Shown here in pieces: positions 60,931 through 64,000 of a DNA stretch of 64,000 nucleotides. The position numbers and the translations under genes were made by a program. Position 1 is the stretch's first letter. Each line of letters opens with the position of its first letter. The DNA lies in NCBI RefSeq assembly GCF_947493875.1, contig NZ_CANLSU010000004.1:248001-312000 (forward strand). Direction: 5' to 3'. The stretch is from an uncultured Marinococcus sp. (GTDB lineage Bacteria > Bacillota > Bacilli > Bacillales > Marinococcaceae). A model generated the notes under the pieces. It saw only the letters and a program-made list of their open reading frames with translations, had not been told where the DNA came from and searched no databases.

Positions 60931-61684
60931 CAGCAACCACTTCCTTTGCTAATTCTAAATAGACCTCGGCACCCTTAGACTTTGCGTCATACATAATAAT
61001 GGGAAGACCGTGGCTTGGAGCTTCCCCGAGACGTATATTCCGGGGAATAATCGTTTCGAATACTTTTTCCTGAAAATATTTTTTTACTTCTTCTATGACC
61101 TGAAATCCAAGATTAGTTCTTGCATCGAGCATCGTAAGCAGGACGCCCTCGATTTCCAGGTCATGGTTTAAGTGCTTTTGCACAAGCCGGACAGTATTGA
61201 GCAGCTGGCTCAGTCCTTCCAGAGCGTAGTACTCGCACTGCACAGGGATTAAAATCGAATCTGAAGCGGAAAGTGCGTTAATCGTTAAAAGTCCAAGGGA
61301 GGGAGGGCAATCGATTATTATGTAGTCGTACTGCGCAGCCACATCCTTCAATGCATTTTTCAGCCTGATTTCCCGGGAAATAGTGGAGACCAGTTCAATT
61401 TCTGCCCCGGACAGCTGTATGGTGGCAGGCACTACGTCCAGCTGTTCCAAAGCAGTGCCCCGGACAATATCACGAATATCTGTGTCTTCAACGAGGACGT
61501 TATATATGCATTTTTCAACGTCCCCTTTTTCAATGCCGGCCCCGCTGGTGGCGTTGCCCTGCGGGTCAATGTCCACAAGAAGTACCCGCTGTCCTACATG
61601 TGCCAGACAGGCACTAATGTTTACTGCTGTTGTTGTTTTCCCAACGCCGCCTTTCTGGTTGGCGATAGCAACAGTTTTTGCCAT
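60911..61684 (-). CDS. parA: Chromosome partitioning ATPase ParA (Soj)
   Basis: A 257-residue Walker-type ATPase. It has the deviant Walker [15 protein letters not shown] with VAIANQ before it, Walker [18 protein letters not shown], and [20 protein letters not shown]. It binds DNA as an ATP dimer, is stimulated by ParB, and in B. subtilis also modulates DnaA. It overlaps parB and starts 40 bp after noc. A Noc-binding site lies in its coding sequence. Confidence 0.98.
   Translation of the reverse strand: MAKTVAIANQKGGVGKTTTAVNISACLAHVGQRVLLVDIDPQGNATSGAGIEKGDVEKCIYNVLVEDTDIRDIVRGTALEQLDVVPATIQLSGAEIELVSTISREIRLKNALKDVAAQYDYIIIDCPPSLGLLTINALSASDSILIPVQCEYYALEGLSQLLNTVRLVQKHLNHDLEIEGVLLTMLDARTNLGFQVIEEVKKYFQEKVFETIIPRNIRLGEAPSHGLPIIMYDAKSKGAEVYLELAKEVVAGGQRSR
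61368..61381. promoter_or_regulatory. Noc-binding site inside parA
   Basis: ATTTCCCGGGAAAT, a perfect 14-bp palindrome identical to the B. subtilis Noc-binding consensus. The noc gene starts about 1.2 kb upstream. Confidence 0.85.
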
Positions 61685-61724
61685 CGATACACCTACTTTC
61701 CCAGTTCCTTGCTGTTCTTCTTAT

Positions 61725-62567
61725 TTACTGCTTCGATTTTGGTATTCGAATAGTCACCTGATAATAACCATCATAGTCTTCTTCATCCGTATCGATTGCC
61801 ATGCCGCTTTTTGTCACCATGTCTATCGACTCCCGGATCGTATTTAAGGCAATACGGGTATCCCTGGATACGTGTTTTTTCGGCTGCTTTGTCTTTTTCG
61901 GCTTTGGATCAAGCAAAGCAGCAATCTTATCCTCCGTCTGTTTTACGTTCCAGTCCTTTTCAATGGCTTCATCAACGATCTGATTCTGGCGTTCTGCCTC
62001 CGGCAGCTTCAGAAGTGCTCTGGCATGCCGTTCGGTAATTTCTTTTTCGGACAGCTTCTCCTGAACGTATTCAGACAAATGCAGCAGACGAAGCTTGTTA
62101 GCAATGGTGGACTGGCTTTTTCCCAGCCGCTGCGCCAGACTTGCCTGCGTAAGCTGGTTCATTTCCAGCAGCCTGGCGTATGCGGCTGCCTCTTCAAGCG
62201 CTGTTAATGCTTCCCGCTGCAGGTTTTCAATGAGCGCAATGGAAGCTGTCTGGGTATCATTAAATTCTTTCACCAGAGCCGGTATCTCTTTCCATCCAAG
62301 CTTCTGCGACGCGCGCCAGCGCCTTTCCCCGGCAATAATTTCATAGCCGCCGGACTGCTTTCTGACCGTTATTGGCTGCAAAAGGCCATGCGTCTGCAGC
62401 GATTGGGCTAATTCCGAAAGCTTTTCATCTGAAAAGATCGTTCGCGGCTGAAAAGGATTCGCCATGATCTGATGAATAGGAATCATTTTGACTTCGTGTT
62501 CATTAATGCCGCTTTTTTCGGCCTGGTTGTCCCCCAGGCCGAACCATTTTTGAATAGACTGTTTCAT
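61725..62567 (-). CDS. noc: Nucleoid occlusion protein Noc
   Basis: A 280-residue ParB paralogue. The N-terminal amphipathic helix MKQSIQKWFGLGD is the membrane-targeting element that distinguishes Noc. Box I is IMANPFQPRTIFSDEKLSEL, the CTP motif is GYEIIAGERRWRASQKLGWK, and the HTH is TQASLAQRLGKSQSTIANKL. It binds Noc sites and blocks division over the nucleoid. It is upstream of parA on the same strand. Confidence 0.96.
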   Translation of the reverse strand: MKQSIQKWFGLGDNQAEKSGINEHEVKMIPIHQIMANPFQPRTIFSDEKLSELAQSLQTHGLLQPITVRKQSGGYEIIAGERRWRASQKLGWKEIPALVKEFNDTQTASIALIENLQREALTALEEAAAYARLLEMNQLTQASLAQRLGKSQSTIANKLRLLHLSEYVQEKLSEKEITERHARALLKLPEAERQNQIVDEAIEKDWNVKQTEDKIAALLDPKPKKTKQPKKHVSRDTRIALNTIRESIDMVTKSGMAIDTDEEDYDGYYQVTIRIPKSKQ

Positions 62568-62684
62568 ACCCGTATATCACCTCACTTAAAAACTGCGGCC
62601 CTTGTTGCTTCACTTCTGGAGTTCGTACATTTGCTATTTTCATTCTATCACGTTTCTAAAGGTTGTCGAATGAGCCGTGAGTGA

Positions 62685-63398
62685 TTATAAAGGATTTTTT
62701 GCCGGGGTTCCTGGTTTTCTCGGATACGCTTTTGGGGTTTTTTTCTTTTTTTCGAATGTTAAAAGCACCCGTTCACTCTGTTCTTCCGGGAGCTTCATTT
62801 TCTTCGGTGCCGCTGCTGCTGCTTCCAATTTTACCAGGGCGTTTTCCGCCTCATGCAGTTCTTCTTCTCCGCTTGCTCCCTTCCACGCGATGAAAACACC
62901 TCCCGGTTTTACAAACGGCAGGCAGAGTTCAAGCAGCACCGGAAGCTTGGCCACGGCCCGGGCGCTCGCTGCGTCAAACTGATCCCGGTACGCCTTTTGA
63001 CGTGCGAGCTGCTCGGCCCTGTCATGGACGAGGGTCACCCCTTCAAGCCCGAGTTCACTGACAATTTCTTCTAAAAAACCGATGCGTTTTTTTAAAGAGT
63101 CGACGATGGTAACCTGAAGCTCCGGAAAGCAAATCTTAAGAGGCAGACTTGGGAAGCCGGCTCCCGAACCGACATCGATCAGGCTTCCCTCTGCCTTAAA
63201 GGCCGCCAGGGAAGCTCCGGTAAGGGAATCATAAAAATGTTTTTCATATACCTCCCGTTCTTCAGTAATGCCTGTCAGGTTCATACGCTCATTCCATTCG
63301 ACAAGCAACTGGTAATACTGCTCGAACTGCTTTTTCTGCTTATCGTCCAAAGAAATATGTATGGCTTCGAGCCATTCGGGAAACTTTTCTTTACTCAT
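62685..63398 (-). CDS. rsmG: 16S rRNA (guanine527-N7)-methyltransferase RsmG
   Basis: A 237-residue SAM-dependent enzyme. It has the N-terminal YYQLLVEWNERMNLTGITEE, the SAM loop SLIDVGSGAGFPSLPLKICF, VDSLKKRIGFLEEIV and RAVAKLPVLLELCLPFVKPG. Loss of such enzymes gives low-level streptomycin resistance. The lysine-rich C-terminal tail (KKKKTPKAYPRKPGTPAKNP) is an unusual basic extension. It lies between mnmG and noc. Confidence 0.97.
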   Translation of the reverse strand: MSKEKFPEWLEAIHISLDDKQKKQFEQYYQLLVEWNERMNLTGITEEREVYEKHFYDSLTGASLAAFKAEGSLIDVGSGAGFPSLPLKICFPELQVTIVDSLKKRIGFLEEIVSELGLEGVTLVHDRAEQLARQKAYRDQFDAASARAVAKLPVLLELCLPFVKPGGVFIAWKGASGEEELHEAENALVKLEAAAAAPKKMKLPEEQSERVLLTFEKKKKTPKAYPRKPGTPAKNPL

Positions 63399-63481
63399 TC
63401 TTTTCTTTCCTGCCCTTCACTGGATAATACGACAACGCCCAATCCCCTCGTGTCTCCACTTCAGAAAGACGGCGTATCTTG

Positions 63482-63515
63482 AAAAAAAGCCCCTGCTTTC
63501 GGTAAGCAGGGGCTT
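63482..63515 (-). terminator. mnmG terminator
   Basis: The stem AAGCCCCTGCTT/AAGCAGGGGCTT is followed by T6 on the minus strand. Confidence 0.9.
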
Positions 63516-63527
63516 AATCACGCACTG

Positions 63528-64000
63528 TTACGTTGTTGCCATACGGCCCTGTTCAATATACACAAGCAGTATAGATATATCGGACGGATTTACCCCGGAT
63601 ACCCGGGACGCCTGGCCGACAGAAAGCGGGCGTACTTCTGAAAGCTTTTGTCTCGCTTCAATTGCAATACCGGAAATGGAATGGTAATCGATACTCTCCG
63701 GAATTTTCTTCTCTTCCATTTTCTTCATCCGCTCGACCTGTTCAAGCTGCTTGGAAATATATCCTTCGTATTTCACCTGGATTTCCACCTGCTCAGCTAC
63801 ATCCGGCGCAATAGACGACGGTGCGTCTGCAAATGGAGCAACGTCCGCATAACCGATTTCCGGCCGCTTCATCAGATGGGCTGCCGAAGCTGCTTCCTTC
63901 ATCGCTGTAGAGCCCCGGGAGATGAGCATGTCATTAATTTCTTCATGCGGCTTCAGGGTAAAGCTTTCCAATCGTTTTTTCTCGGCCTCGATCGCTTCTT
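63528..64000 (-). CDS. mnmG: tRNA uridine-5-carboxymethylaminomethyl enzyme MnmG (GidA), C-terminal part
   Basis: About 157 codons of the C-terminal end are present; the frame stays open to base 64000, so the N-terminal FAD domain lies outside. It has VEIQVKYEGYISKQLEQVER with KMEEKKIPESIDY and the ending ALSVGQASRVSGVNPSDISI-like sequence (RPLSVGQASRVSGVNPSDIS). With MnmE it modifies the wobble uridine of several tRNAs. Its position marks the approach to oriC. Confidence 0.97.
   Translation of the reverse strand, partial: EAIEAEKKRLESFTLKPHEEINDMLISRGSTAMKEAASAAHLMKRPEIGYADVAPFADAPSSIAPDVAEQVEIQVKYEGYISKQLEQVERMKKMEEKKIPESIDYHSISGIAIEARQKLSEVRPLSVGQASRVSGVNPSDISILLVYIEQGRMATT

Overview
The window is chromosomal DNA from an endospore-forming member of the Bacillaceae. 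The evidence is the gene order at the right end (mnmG, rsmG, noc, parA, parB, a yyaC sporulation gene, the DUF951 gene, ychF, rpsF, ssb, rpsR, yybS, gdpP, rplI, dnaB, purA, a Lys-Glu-Asp-Phe tRNA cluster, walR, walK, walH, walI, walJ, htrC, rlmH). This is the left flank of oriC in Bacillus subtilis and its relatives. Acidic, Asp/Glu-rich extracellular segments (HtrC linker, WalH, sortase linker, the 4.2 kb surface protein) fit a salt- or alkali-tolerant lineage, but that is inference. oriC should lie a few kb beyond base 64000, so minus-strand genes run with the leftward replication fork.

Layout. 1-9.8 kb: an accessory-type stretch with a partial nitronate monooxygenase, a soluble PAS chemoreceptor, a diguanylate cyclase, a TetR gene with paired SMR pumps, a secreted acidic Met-rich protein with a class D-like sortase, a PadR/ChrA/UbiA-family cluster, ywbE and a GNAT. 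9.9-22.9 kb: metabolic and resistance genes (Zn alcohol dehydrogenase, sulfotransferase, rpiA, CopB-type copper ATPase, macrodomain protein, an AraC-VOC-VOC-DUF5996 operon, class III aminotransferase, MFS exporter). 23-31 kb: clpE with CtsR operators, a Fur-boxed ferredoxin reductase, popT (DUF368), ywdK-ywdI, and nicotinate phosphoribosyltransferase. 31.2-35 kb: a probable nitrogen-control operon of amtB, a DUF294 nucleotidyltransferase, a DnaQ-like exonuclease and a short GlnR-like regulator, with a perfect TnrA/GlnR box in front. 35-39 kb: AbrB-family membrane protein, glutathione peroxidase, aldo/keto reductase, ung. 39-64 kb: the conserved origin-flanking genes.

Origin-linked cis sites are a main feature. 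There are three good parS sites (one inside parB) and a degenerate one inside yyaC, a perfect Noc-binding site inside parA, and a cluster of DnaA-box-like 9-mers in the rlmH-htrC gap. The parABS and Noc systems thus have both proteins and DNA targets here.

The most interesting candidate for an under-described system is the amtB operon. In B. subtilis amtB (nrgA) is followed by the PII gene glnK. Here it is followed by a GlnD-like-fold nucleotidyltransferase, a DEDD exonuclease with an altered motif II, and an 85-residue GlnR homologue without the C-terminal glutamine-synthetase-sensing tail. Other points of interest are the sortase with its MPETA substrate, a duplicated half-tRNA in the tRNA cluster, and a 63-bp antisense overlap of yyaC with a DUF554 gene. 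No insertion sequences, prophage genes, rRNA or CRISPR arrays were seen.
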